Part shown: positions 24,064 through 35,710 of the stretch, in pieces
Layout: each line of letters opens with the position of its first letter
Numbering within the stretch: the first letter of the stretch is position 1
Source: Parus major
Lineage: Eukaryota; Chordata; Aves; Passeriformes; Paridae
Length of the DNA: 64,000 nucleotides
Assembly (NCBI RefSeq): GCF_001522545.3
Contig: NC_031781.1
Location: 9,987,487-10,051,486, forward strand
Reading direction: 5' to 3'
Translations under genes and position numbers: made by a program
The notes under the pieces: generated by a model
The model's input: only the letters and a program-made list of their open reading frames with translations
Databases searched by the model: none
Told to the model about the DNA's origin: nothing

Positions 24064-27000
24064 CAAACTGATCCATCTTTGGGTTTGTGTTCTCCACTGT
24101 GGCTTTAAATGGAACTTAATAACAAAATTACAGGAGTGTTTAGTCTGCATGGATTTTTGCCTCTTCGAGGGCACAAATCTCTGTTGAGGGTAAGGTTTAT
24201 ATGTTTTTAAGGATGTATTTAATTTTTTTCTGCCTTTCAGGTAGCCAGGCTGTGGGAATAATATGTGTGTCAGGGAGGAATCAGTACACCAAAAATCATT
24301 CTTGTACTGGAAAAACATTTTTCTTCCCCTCCAATCTCCATTTTATTCTCCATCTTCCAATCTCCAATCAACCATTTATAAAAACAACATTGAATTGTAA
24401 CATGAACTTGTAGGAGCTGTGATGGGGCAATGCTAATTTCCCAATTTCCACCATGTAGGGAGAGACAGGGGGGATTGCAATTTCACGCACACGTTAAAAT
24501 GCCAAGGCATAAGCCTGGCAGCCAGACCTGAAAACCACATGGGGAAGGGGCAGGGGAGAAAAGAAGCAGCTGTTGACAGGCTCATGTCCTGCTTTCTCTG
24601 CTTTTTATTTTTGGAGTACATTGGGATAGCCTTCGATGTTTGCTCTGCTGACACATGTTGGCTGCCCAGGGTAGCTGTAATAGGCCCCTGTGGGAGGTGT
24701 ATAATTGAGATATACAGGCATTCTGCATATTAACACTGAGCACTTGTCCTGCTTTGAAAAAAGGCCAAAATAATCCCTCTTCCCTTGCTCTTCCTTTTCT
24801 GCCTCTTGCCTCTGGGCAGCTGCTGGGACTGAATTTCTGGGAGGCAGCTGAAGATTGGGGCAGGTGGGGCAGAGCTGCTGGGGTGACACAGTCAGGTGCC
24901 CAAAGGGGCAGTAGGCTACCAGAGGGAACTAAGAGAATGATAAAAGCATCCAGGGGCTGGAATGACACTTCAGAATCACATGCCAGTTAATGCCATACTT
25001 ACAGGAATTTTACAGTTTGATGGAAGAAGATCCCAAATCCTGAAGCTGGTTTTCCTTCCCTCTTTTTACTAGCCTGCTTTTTCTAAGGACCAAAGGCATG
25101 TGTCATCTTTCCCCACCACCCAGTGAAGCCCCTTCTTTTTTACCCACTCACTTCCTAACTTGTTTTTCTTCCTTGCTTTCATCTCATTCCTGACACATGG
25201 GATTTGCTTCTAGGGCGGTGTCAAAATTTCCCTGAGCTTTGACCCACTTATGCTGTCCAGGTTCCTCACTTCTACAAGTGCTAATCCTTCTGGACAAGGA
25301 GACCTCATATTAACAATACATTATTGCTGTTACAGGCCCAGCTGGGAGATGGAGAGGAGCAGAAAATGCAGAACAGCTGCATGGAGACAGGGCAGTGAGG
25401 AGGAATTTATGCCATAACCAGATGCCTTGGAATCAGCATTTTCAGTTGAAGCTTGAAGTTTAGGTTTGGGAAACTTTAGTCGACATCAGCTTATCCATGG
25501 TTTTGTCAAAAGCTGGATGCTGCCTTGCCAGTGCCTGTCTCCTATCCAGTACTATTTTAGAAATCTTTTGATCATGTAATGAGCTCTAGGGCATCACAGC
25601 TTGTCTGGGCACAGGTCTTTGCTGAGGATTAGTGTTCTCACATTGGAATTATTCAGACTATGGGACCCAGGAGTCCCCCCAGTTCCCTGGGAAGCTGAGT
25701 TTGCAAAGATATATGGACAAGGAGGAAAGCAGCACTGTGTGCCCTAAACAGTGCCCTGTTGTGGATGGGTGGGAAGCCAGGACTAGAGAGACACAGAGCT
25801 CGGTGCCCATCCCCATGGCATAAGCACAGTCACTGCTTGCTGTTACAAGACTCAAATATTCAGCTTTTTGTCCTCCAAATTATATTTTTCTCTGCTTTCT
25901 AGAGAACTGGCTTCCAGTTCCAATTTGCTTTTGACATTCCCTTCACCATTTCCATCTTCTGTCAAGCAAGACTAGAGTTGCTTTACACACTGTATTCAAT
26001 GTCTTCGAGTTCAAGATGAGTTTAAATCTGTAGCTGTATTAAGCTGGTGTCTTTGTGGGGTTTTTTGACTGTATTTGCCAACCTCCATTCTTCCCTATGT
26101 GTAGGGGCTGGCACCAAACCAAACCTCCTTCCTGACTCACCCTGAGTTCATATCTGAGCAATGAGATCCAAATCAGGATCCAGTCCTCAACACCTGTAGA
26201 GTTTTGAGAAGAGAGTTCCCAAAATGCCAGGCTGGGTAAAATCTGTATTCCAGCATTGCATCTGAATCTCATCTCAAGGGAGAAGAAAACAAAGCAAAGC
26301 AACATCTTGTTTCTTGTAAAAATCTCTTGCAAGGATTAAAAACAGTGATGCCTTCCAGGTACCCTAAAACTATTTCTGCTTGGCAATAGTTCTCTGTGCA
26401 ATCTTTCATTTAATATCACAGCTCCTGCCTTCCTTCCTTCAGCAGCCTGATTCAGAACTGTAATCATCTATGAAATCACACTGCGTGTTTTTATGCCCAC
26501 CTAGTGTTTTCTAACATCTGCCCAGGGTGCTTAAAACCAGTTCTGACTTCAGTGCTCAGCCTCCTCTCCCAGTTCTAGCAAGCAGCTGCAGTGATGGTGG
26601 GTTCCTTTTGTGCACTGGATGCTTTGCCTGGCCTGCTCAGAGAACTCTCTGGCTTGGCAGGGCTTTTCCCAGGAATGAAAATGCACAAAGAAGATGAGCA
26701 GCTTGGTGAGGTCATTTCTGATTGGGTTCTGCCTGCTGCTACAGCGGCTGCTGCTGCTTTCAACCCAGCCTGACAGAATCCTTTGGCTCCTGTACTCCTT
26801 CCTGCTCCTGTAATCTGCAAATTAAAGCAGGAAAATGGTGCAAGAGGGTGAGCAAGGACCTTCAAAGAAATTGAGGGAGCTTTGGATGTGCTTGGCTATG
26901 CAGAGTACTTTGTCCCCATCCAAGGGGCTGAAGGGTGTCCCTTTGCTGTTGGCACTTCATGCCTGTCGTGGTGTTTGATGTTTTTAAGAGCTCCAGAAGC

Positions 27001-28407
27001 TTCAAGGCAATGCTGGCTATTTGTTCTGTGGGGCTGCAGGGTCTCCCTGGGCATGTGGTGGTGACAGAGTAGGGCTGTTTAAATGCAGTCTTGTCTCCTC
27101 CCACACACCTAGCAGGACACCTTTGCCCAGCCTTGGATCAAACCATCCTTTATATTCACCCTTCTGATGTCCAGAGATGTGTTTTGTTACGCTCTTCTCA
27201 AGGCCTCTCTCTCCTCTTTTAAATCCTTGCTTCTGCTTTCTAGGTTTCTGGGCACAGCAGCATCTCCCTGGGCTGCTGCTCCCACAGCCCCTGAGCAGAC
27301 ATCCAGGAGGCTTAGGGCAACACCCAGATTTCACTTGCCTTGCCAGAGTGCACAGCAAAGGCCCTCAAACAGCTTCTTCCAGAACAATTCCCCTTGTGAA
27401 GCAAAGGATCAGTTAGTAGCCTTATCCCTCAGGACACCACGGTGTGTGAGATAGGTACTGTGAACCCACATATCACATCACAGTGCTGCAACAGCCTTGC
27501 AGAAAAGCTCTGTGTGTTGTGTCTGCAGCCACCTGACTCTACCTAACCACCTGCACTGCTCTCAGAGAGCAGCTGGCTTTCCTGGCTCTCTGGGGCGAAA
27601 GCAACTCCTTGACCAGAAAGTGGAAAGAACGCAAATTTTATTTAGAGACTGAGACTTCCTTCCAAATGCACTGTCTTTGCTGCTTTGGAGTGTTCCTGCT
27701 CCTCAAGGGCTCTCAGTGCTCACTGATAGCTACTTACCAGCTTCCATGGACTCTGACAGCTCCCAGCTCAGCCTTAGATAAGCAGCTGCTTCTTCTGGTT
27801 CTGGCCCCAGCCTGGGAATTGCCAGAGCAGGTATTCCTCCACGGTCTTCCTATTCAAATTAAGCCTAAATGTGCTTAAGTCTCTCCTGTGGTACTCCTGT
27901 TCTTCTTTGCTCTCAGTCTTTACCTCCTTAGAATGCCTGCCAATGTCTTCAGGCATCTCCTCATGTTCTGAGCAGCTCTGGCTCTGAGCCATGCTGTAGG
28001 CTAGCCTGGCAACCCTTCCAGCAAAGTGACTTTTTATCCTCACTTGTGGGTTATGGTGAGCAGCCCCATGTTGCCCAGGCCCATCCCCTGCCTCCCTGTC
28101 CACCCCATCATCGTTGGGATAGGACAGAACCTGCCTAAAGGCGTGGCTGGAGAGAGCTGAGACCACCTCGTGGTCCTTGCTTCGTGCTGCCCGTCTTGCT
28201 CTCTGAGCTTGTCCTTGCTTCTCACCCCTCTCTCCTCAGTGTGTTCTGGCTTCTTCAGCAACTGATGGGCAGTGACAAGGGGCTACAAAGCTGTCAGTGG
28301 CCAGAAAAAAGTGGGACGGATCACTCCCTCCCTTGAACACTAAATATCCTCAAGACCAGGAAATGGAACTAAGGGGAGCCAGGCTCAAAGCCAGCAATAA
28401 GAGGGTG
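24064..28407. other. unique noncoding sequence, no supported gene
   Basis: Frames reach 130 codons (27774-28166, minus) but none carries a recognisable domain. The section from about 26.5 to 28.3 kb is less AT-rich than its surroundings. A short GCTGCTGCTGC run occurs near 26749. No interspersed repeat was recognised. Confidence 0.6.
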
Positions 28408-28660
28408 TATTCTTCATACAACAGATTGTTTGACAGTGAAACACCTTGTTAAGGGATGTAGTGAATGCTATCAGCAAGGTGGGCTTCAGGAGAATAAGGG
28501 CACAGCAGAGATATTGCATCCAGCTCAGGATAACCCCAGGGTGAAAATGGCTGGGGTCAGGTCACCTCTATTTATTGCTCCTTAGGCATCCCCTTATTGC
28601 CCCTGATAGAAGATGAGATGTTGGTCTAGGGGGAATTGGGCCACCACAGCCATTCCTCGG
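28408..28660 (+). mobile_element. old CR1/L3-like LINE 3' fragment
   Basis: Two segments match, in the right order, the 3' region of old sauropsid CR1/L3-type LINEs. The first is AGTGAAACACCTTGTTAAGG then GATGTAGTGAATGC (about 28434-28468), corresponding to the family segment of the form GTGAAA-CCTTG-AAGGGATGTGGTG. The second is TGATAGAAGATGAGATGTTGGTCTAGG (about 28602-28629), corresponding to the segment ending in GGGCTAGATGGACC. The middle is strongly diverged. Orientation is sense. No reverse transcriptase part remains. The match is from memory of the family consensus, so the subfamily is not assigned. Confidence 0.45.
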
Positions 28661-29794
28661 CATCATCTCAGCACCCTGAAATGCTGAAGATAATGCCACT
28701 GTTACAGCACACCTTTGTTAAGTGGTAATTCTGAAAAAGCTATCTGCACTGTAGAAATTGAGTATAATCTAAGAATAGTAGTCTTTCTACTTACCCTGGA
28801 ACAGACTTGTCCAAATCTGACCTGCAGAAAGGCCCCAGTTCCAACTTGTCCCACCATCACCCAGCTTCCAACAGCAGCAGGGGGCTGTGAGCAGGGGAGC
28901 ACTGGACTTGGAGCAGTCAAACAGCAATGAGAAGGCAGTACAGCAATGCAGCATTTCTCCTAGAAAAAGACACATTTGCACGTTAAGAAGAGAAAAAACA
29001 AACCTGTAAGTCTAAATGTAGCAGTGCCATCTGCTGACCTATGCAACAGCAGGAACACAAGCCTCGACAAGTCAGTACCTAGGGAAGGAGTGTGTCCATC
29101 CTTTCCTTTGTAGCTAGTGTGAAGATCCTAATCCTTGCAAAATACCCATGGATTTGGGGTTGTGCCTCCAGGAGCTCTCTCATCAGGCCATAAGAAGGGT
29201 CACAACCTCAGCTGGTGGAGAATCCAGGGCTCTCTTGAAAGAGCCTGTAATTTATGGCAGACAATGCTGCTCTCCCCTGAAGATGTGTAGCTGTAGCCCA
29301 ACATGCTGCAGCACTACGAAAATCCCTGACAGCTCTGTGATCTTAAAAAGTTAAGGGAGTTACATCCCGAGACCAGTCCTGAGAGCATTGTGCTGTTTAA
29401 TTTAGGGATTTCATTTTCTTTGTGTTTTTCTTCGGATAGACCAAGGTTTTCTTTCTTTACTGTTGCTGCAAGTCAGTGTTTTAAGACTGATGCTGAGAGG
29501 TGGTGCCTGCAAGATCTGGCTTGTGAGCACAGAGCAGCTTCTGACACTGGCCATCACACATTAAGCAGTGTGGGGTAGAAATACAACCTGCAGCATCCTT
29601 CTGCCCGTCTTCAGAGGAGGGAAAAAGCCTCCCTTAGGCTGGAGATGGATGAGGAATCTGTCAGCTGGCAGTGAGAGATCTGCCATCTCTCAATGACCAG
29701 TGGTGATCCCAAATTTTTCAGAACCTTGCAAATACTTTAACTTGTGCAAAACCTGAGCAGAACCTTTGCCCTCTCTACAATTCCATCAGATGAG

Positions 29795-29826
29795 CAGACC
29801 TTTCCATGCTACCAGACCTTTCCATG
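29795..29826. repeat. 14-bp direct repeat, period 18
   Basis: CAGACCTTTCCATG occurs at 29795-29808 and again at 29813-29826, separated by CTAC. It is a small local duplication. Confidence 0.95.
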
Positions 29827-30430
29827 ATAATTTTCCCCCTGCTTGAATGATTGTTTTGCTTTGTTTTCCAGAAGAGGTTCTCTTTTGTGGGCAGAAGCTG
29901 AGATGATAACTCTGAATCAGGGAGAAGGATCTGCCCTCCTGCTCCCAAACTCTGAGTGTTTTATTGCTTTGAGTCATTGTTGTGGATAACAGGAGTGGAA
30001 GACAGCTGGCTTACTTCCATTTCTATGGCATACTCATCATTTCAGGTCCATCAGGAAACGAGAGGCAGGTGCAGACAAAACTGACACCTGTCAGTCATTT
30101 GCTCTTACTTTAATGAAACATGCACAGGCTGTCACTGAGTGTATTCCTGCTGTTTTATGGGTTCTTTGCTCCAAGAATCTCTGTCTGTGCAGAACTTCTG
30201 TAACACAGGAGGGAGTACCATGGCTAGGTGTCTTGCTGGAACCATGAAACACCAAGCAACTGAAAGAAGCACATTTAAGGGTTTCCCAGGCTAAGCCTCT
30301 TGTTCTGGGTAAACTCATCATCTTCTGCCTAAAGCAGAGGCTAAGACTGGTGCACAGATATCCTTGTTCTGTCTCTTACTGCCATGTTAAAGATGTCAAA
30401 TTCAGACTAACTTGTGTTCACAGAATTAAC

Positions 30431-30457
30431 TAGGCTGGACTAGGTAGGTCCAGCCTA
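30431..30457. other. perfect 10-bp stem-loop
   Basis: TAGGCTGGAC (30431-30440) pairs exactly with GTCCAGCCTA (30448-30457) around a 7-base loop, TAGGTAG. The short loop favours a stable hairpin in RNA or single-stranded DNA. No transcript or element is recognised around it. Confidence 0.9.
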
Positions 30458-31139
30458 TGAGGTTGGTAGCTTCCTAACCTTGGCCTTCTTCTCTTCAGCC
30501 TCCTGTCACCAACCTCTGCCTTCCCTCATCCCCAGCACTGGCAGAGTGTTGTGTTCAATGGGGAACACAACCAATGCAAAGCCCTACAGCCTCTGCTCCC
30601 CATTGAGTCCCTGGGCTGATGTTGACACCCCCTCCTTTTCCCCCTGCCCATGGGCACAGCACTCTTTGTCTGAATCTCACTTCCCTGAGATGGTGACTTT
30701 GTCCTGCTGCCCTTGCCGTTAAAAAATACATTTGGACAGGTTTTCGTGAAAAGCAATTTATAAATTATCACAGAGGTGCCCACAGCAGACTGGCCACATC
30801 AATATTCTTCCCTACACCAACCTAGCCATAAAAAAATCCCTGGAGGGTATTCTCTAATCCACTCCAAGAAGAGAATCCACTAGAGGTGACAAAGCTTTGT
30901 TCACTTGCTCTCACCAAAGAGGCCCACGACCTCTCCATTAGCCATAGGAATGAGTAACTTTTCCTCCTGGGTTTGAGGACTGCAGGCAGGAACCTCCTCC
31001 ACACACCTCCCCAAGCTCTGTTCATGCTGCCTGCCTGCTTTGATGGAGGATGCTGAGGCTTCCTCTGCTGGAATGGTGGCCCTTCTTCCTGGGAACTGGG
31101 AACAGCACTGCTGGAGCGTCAGCTTTGATTTTCATTGCC

Positions 31140-31400
31140 TGTCTGGTTCATTACTGATCGGGTAATGACTGACAATAGGCCAATCAGATCTTCAATATCA
31201 CTATGTCAGCTTCATAATTAATAGTACCGCAGACTAAGCTTATTGTGATTTAATTAGTAATGCTGTAATAATGCTACTGCCTGGGCTTAAGGTTACTAAT
31301 TTATATAAATAGCTATGTTAATGTTTTGAAGCACCAAGTATTAATTGCATCAGTCTCGGTGTTAGACTTCGGTTGCCTAATGGCATCTGCAAAACTCAAC
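31140..31400. promoter_or_regulatory. candidate enhancer: dense homeodomain words and a CCAAT box
   Basis: The block starts with an inverted repeat, TCATTAC (31148-31154) and GTAATGA (31162-31168), which places ATTA and TAAT cores face to face around TGATCGG. A CCAAT word (31180-31184) follows, then TAATTA (31215-31220), TAATTAG (31251-31257), and the TATA-like ACTAATTTATATAAATAG (31295-31312). It is AT-rich, non-repetitive, free of long frames, and retains isolated CpGs. Together these features resemble vertebrate developmental enhancers of conserved noncoding type. A cryptic promoter is an alternative because of the CCAAT and TATA-like words. Neither is tested. Confidence 0.35.
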
Positions 31401-34074
31401 AACTCTTAGTATTGTGGGGGGAAAAAAAAATGGTTTTGATCTTTTGCTTGTTGTTTTTAACTAGGCAAGAGGCAGCCATGGACAAGACTGGAGGGATTTG
31501 GGTAATATGGGCCAGGGAGCAGTATTTGAGATTCAAATCCCTTTTTGCTTGGATCTGTTATTTTTCTTTTTCCTTTCCAGCACAAGCATCTCCCCCTCCC
31601 TTTCCCTCTCCTCCCTCCTTCCTCTTAAATATATAAATAAATCTGAGCTGCTTGCATCGACAGTTCCAATTTGCCACAATTGGAAGTTGCACACATGAGA
31701 GATCTCTGTGCAGCCAGCTCGCATTTTATTTTCAAATCTAGAATTAAAAGGAAAGAAGGGGAAAAAAAAAAAGGGCCATGGGAGCACAAGGAGGATTTGC
31801 ATACATCAGAGCTCTACATGAGCTAGGGACGAAGCTCTTTCTCTGGGCTTAAATAAACTACTAGAGGGAAAAGGGAACAAGAAAAAAGGAAAATTGAGTG
31901 ACAAAAAAACCTGACCCTTTCTAAGGCTTGATGGAGGCTCATCTGTCTGCAGCGGGACTAGTGACAGGTCCCTCAGATGGACTAGCAAGAAATATCTGAG
32001 GTGGAGGGAAGATATGGAGGTTTATCCAAACACAGGTTCCCACCCAAAGGTGGTGATTCTTTCCTCCCATTTGCAAAACAAGTGACAGAGATCCTGAAAA
32101 ATCCTGGAACTGGCAGCAAAATCTACAGCAAATACAACTGCTAAGTAGTCTGAGGTAACTGAAATGAATGACACTTCTAATCGTGCTCCAGCTATGACTG
32201 TACTCTAAGAAGCAGAGTCTGTGATAAATATAACTTGGCTGAATGCAAGAATTTAGATCTTGCATTAGATATTGAATTCATTACCTCTATATGTGTCTAT
32301 ATCCAGAGGCTGTATGTGCCCTTATCTCATCTGTATCCAAAATGCTCTTAATTTCATTGATGCTGACATTTAACTCTTGAAATACTTCTCTTTTTGAAGG
32401 AGATGCACGAGCAAGCCGAGCCATGCAGGAACATCACAAAGATGTGACGATGTCAGGAATAGGACCCCCTTTGGGGAAAATCAGTTTGCATAAGTCATGA
32501 AATATAGATTTATTCATTTTTAATGCATTTTTCTTGCTTTTTTTCTCTTTGCAAAATTCAGGCCAGCTGGTGGGATTGACAGTAATGACTCCCAGTGAGC
32601 TGGACTCTAATCAGCTCAGCTGGAATAGACTGAAGGACTTTTGGAAATCTAAACCACTCCAGCAAAATGGATTTATCTTCTCAATTAGTCACAGATGCTA
32701 GTGGGATCCACCAGGTGCACTTCCAAACAGCCCCATGTGGCATAGCCTGCAGAAATCTTCCATTGCTGCAGCCCAGTCATGACTTTTGTCTTCTCCAGAA
32801 AAATGTATTCAGAAATGAGGAGGAAAATGCATATTTCCAGGTTTTCAGCATAGTGAGAGATTAGATATCCTTTTGCTAGTTCACATTGGTCAGGGTTTGA
32901 AATCCCAACCTGTGTGAGAAGGTCATCAAATGCCTTGGCCAACACAACCAACTCAGCACTTCATACTGACCTTCATTACCCAGATTAGAAAGGAAACTAG
33001 CACACCATATGCCAGACATAAAAGTCTCCAGCAATTCTCTTTTCAGCACTACACTCCTGTGTTTGGATCCCAGCCAGAGAGTGCTCTTTGAAACTTATAA
33101 ATTGCTTTCATCTCCCAGACAAGGTAAAATCAAATTGGTGTAAGTGATGTCGCATTGTTGATGAAGATGCAGACGCAGAGTTAACTCTAGCACAGACTTA
33201 GCACACCAGATGAGAAACATCTTAATAGGCACAGATGCTTTTTTTTTTTGCTTTTTTTTTTTGGTTGGCATTGGGAAAAAATCCCCACCCAAACCAAAAA
33301 CCACTGCAGTTTCTGAAAGCTGGAGTAATGTTCAAGGAAAAGGGTCTCTCTTCATGAGTTGTGCAGCTTTCCCAGCATGCCCATGAATGGTGAGGTATGA
33401 ATTGGGACACATGGCAATTTATAAATGGTGGTGCTATGCAGGTGTCTTGAAGTCCTTTGCTTTTGATGTATTTATGGCCACTAATCTCTGGCTGCAATCC
33501 CTGCCCAAGCTCTATTTCAATCCCCTGTCCATACAGGACTCATTTTATCAGGTTTTCCCATCTGTAGTTGAAATGGTAATTGACTGCTACAAGTCTGTTG
33601 GCTCTGGAATTCAGTCTTGGATGCAGTGTTCCTCACCAAGGGATGGGTTAGCTGAAAGCAGTTGGATTTGCTTTCCTCATTACACTTTTAGTAGACTGAA
33701 TGGCAGCATTTCCTTCATTCCTGGTTTTTGTGATGCTGTACCTGTGGGGTTTACTTTCTCCTGGTTTTTCAGGCCTTTCTGAAGAGCTGAGGGTGTTCCC
33801 TGGAGTCCTTTATTCTGCACAGGGATGTATCTGTCCCAAAGGACACCTGGCAAACCCTCTTCCTCCCAAAACCCTGCTCTTCCCTCTCTTTCTGGAGGCC
33901 TAGAGTTCACATGAAGCTCAGAAATGTTTCTATGCAGCATCCATACCTGGGGTGGTCCCAGGTGCTGGCATCATACAGGGTGATCCTGCCCTGCACAGAG
34001 GGCTTCTGAGCAGCCCTCATGGACTGCTCCCTTCAGTGGAGGTGTGCTCTCTGAGCTCAACATGGCACCAACAC
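31401..34074. other. unique noncoding sequence with some AT-rich blocks
   Basis: No supported gene. A pyrimidine-rich run lies at 31555-31625, and two T runs at 33238-33262 are broken by GC. The part at 32260-32600 is a possible regulatory stretch: it has TTTGCATAAGTCATG near 32488, TTTAATGCATTTTTC near 32520, and a TGACAG word near 32577. Confidence 0.6.
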
Positions 34075-34190
34075 TGTAAATCCAGAAAGAACTCGGTACC
34101 ATTGAAAATTCCACCTGTCTGTCAAGTCTGATTGAAATCGGCCAACTAGTTCAAAAGTTATTACAGGGAATGGACAGACAGAATGATTGC
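34075..34190 (+). mobile_element. possible RTE-type LINE 3' tail remnant
   Basis: TGATTGAAATCGGCCAACTAG (about 34129-34149), then TTCAAAAGTTATTACAGGGA and GGACAGACAGAAT (to about 34184), follow the pattern TTGAAATCGG-CCAG-TAGTT-AAGTTAT-ACAGACAGA seen at the 3' ends of many RTE-clade LINEs. Some bird lineages carry AviRTE elements, so an RTE fragment would be plausible. The recognisable part is only about 55 bases and no coding region is attached. The assignment is from memory of the pattern and could be coincidence or another LINE family. Confidence 0.3.
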
Positions 34191-35368
34191 TGAGGAAATC
34201 AGGCTGAAAATACTAACTACTTCTTGAGATAGCAACTTGGTTCTTTCATAATTATCAGCATAAAATACATGTCTACTGCTTACCACAGTCTTCCTCCTAC
34301 TTTTTTTGCTGCTGCTTTTCCTTCCCCTGTGCTGCTGTCTTTCTAGAGAGCTGGAGATAGAAAACCACCCCTCTCTTTGCTGAGCTCCAGAAATTCAGCA
34401 GGCTTTGCAGACTGGAGGGAAGGATCTGTGTTTTGTATCTCAAAAAGAAGGAGAAATTACCAGGCTATCCTAGCACTCGTACCAAGGGTATTTGTTCAGA
34501 CATTCCCTGCGGGGAGTGGGAATTTGCATCACCCAGTGAAACAGAAGAACTGCCTCCCTCCCCCACCATAGCTTACATTTTCACAACAGGATGGGAAAAG
34601 TCCCAAAGTGCACCTGGCCTTGCTGCTGTGGGAAATAACTTGAACTAATGACAAGGGATATGTATCTCCCAGCTGGAGGCAGTTTGTGGTGCAGCATGTT
34701 TCACCAAGGAGGATGAGGAGCCAAGAGGCCAGGACTGTGCCCTACCACGTGTCCATGGCATTGATCAGTGTCATTTGGGGCACCAAGGACACCAGGAGAG
34801 GAGGGGACAGGCCATGCATTGCCCTCCTTCCCTCCATCAGCACCAATCCCACATGTTTTTCAAACATATTTTTCCACCAGCATCATTCTGTGGACAATAG
34901 AAATGCCATCTGTGGCAGAGGGCATGTGGAGGGGCTGGTGGTGCAGGAGAACATGGGGACAGCAGGAAGAAGAGGAAAGGGAGGGATGGAGAGAGAGCAC
35001 ATGCAGAGAAAGAAACACTGTAAAAAGCAGTAAGTTCCTCTTCATATTGGCACAGCAATGTTTGCAGCATGGCTTAGCATGCCTCCTCCTGTTAAATAAA
35101 TATTGTGACAGTTCTAATCCTAGTGAGCAGGGACGTAACCAGAACTTGGATTTTCACTGAGGGCAAACAGTAATGGGTAAACTTTAAGTATTTCAAATAA
35201 GGCTCTAATTTAGATCTACTAAGACAGAACTGTTTGTTAAATAAATATCAAGCTCATCTGGTACCAGGCCAGTTGTTGTGGTTAAGCAAATTATATCTAG
35301 CTGGTGGTTATTTAACTGAACCATAGGTGAATAAGCCCATTCAGGATGCAAAATGTTTTGTAACTGGC
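34191..35368. other. unique noncoding sequence, no supported gene
   Basis: Short frames only (up to 130 codons, 34768-35160, overlapped by others in different frames). Similar GTTAAATAAATAT words occur near 35090 and 35236. No repeat family was recognised. Confidence 0.6.
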
Positions 35369-35710
35369 AGAGAAAAAGAGTGAGAGGAGGAAAAAAGGAA
35401 AGAGGGGGAAGAAAAAGGAAATGGAAAAGAAGAAGAGGAAAATAAAGTAAAATAAAATGAAAAAAAAAAACAGGAGAAGGAAACTGAAAAGAAAAAGAGG
35501 GAAAGAAGAAGAAAAGAAAAAGAAAAAGAAAAAGAAAAAGAAAAAGAAAAAGAAAAAGAAAAAGAAAAAGAAAAAGAAAAAGAAAAAGAAAAAGAAAAAG
35601 AAAAANAAAAAGAAAAAGAAAAAGAAAAAGAAAAAGAAAAAGAAAAAGAAAAAGAAAAAGAAAAAGAAAAAGAAAAAGAAAAAGAAAAAGAAAAAGAAAA
35701 AGAGAAAAAG
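35369..35710. repeat. long purine tract with (AAAAAG)n hexanucleotide array
   Basis: From 35369 the plus strand is almost only A and G, broken by single T or C bases up to about 35485. From about 35516 to 35704 it is a regular AAAAAG array of roughly 31 units, with one undetermined base at 35606. Frames through it are poly-Lys/Arg on plus and poly-Phe on minus, both artefacts. Such mirror-like homopurine DNA can adopt triplex (H-DNA) structure, is length-variable and is hard to assemble, so the array length here may be wrong. Confidence 0.97.

Larger units (their letters stand above)
28661..31139. other. unique noncoding sequence, no supported gene
   Basis: Only short, unrecognised frames. 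It contains an 18-base-period direct repeat at 29795-29826 and a stem-loop at 30431-30457, listed separately. Confidence 0.6.
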
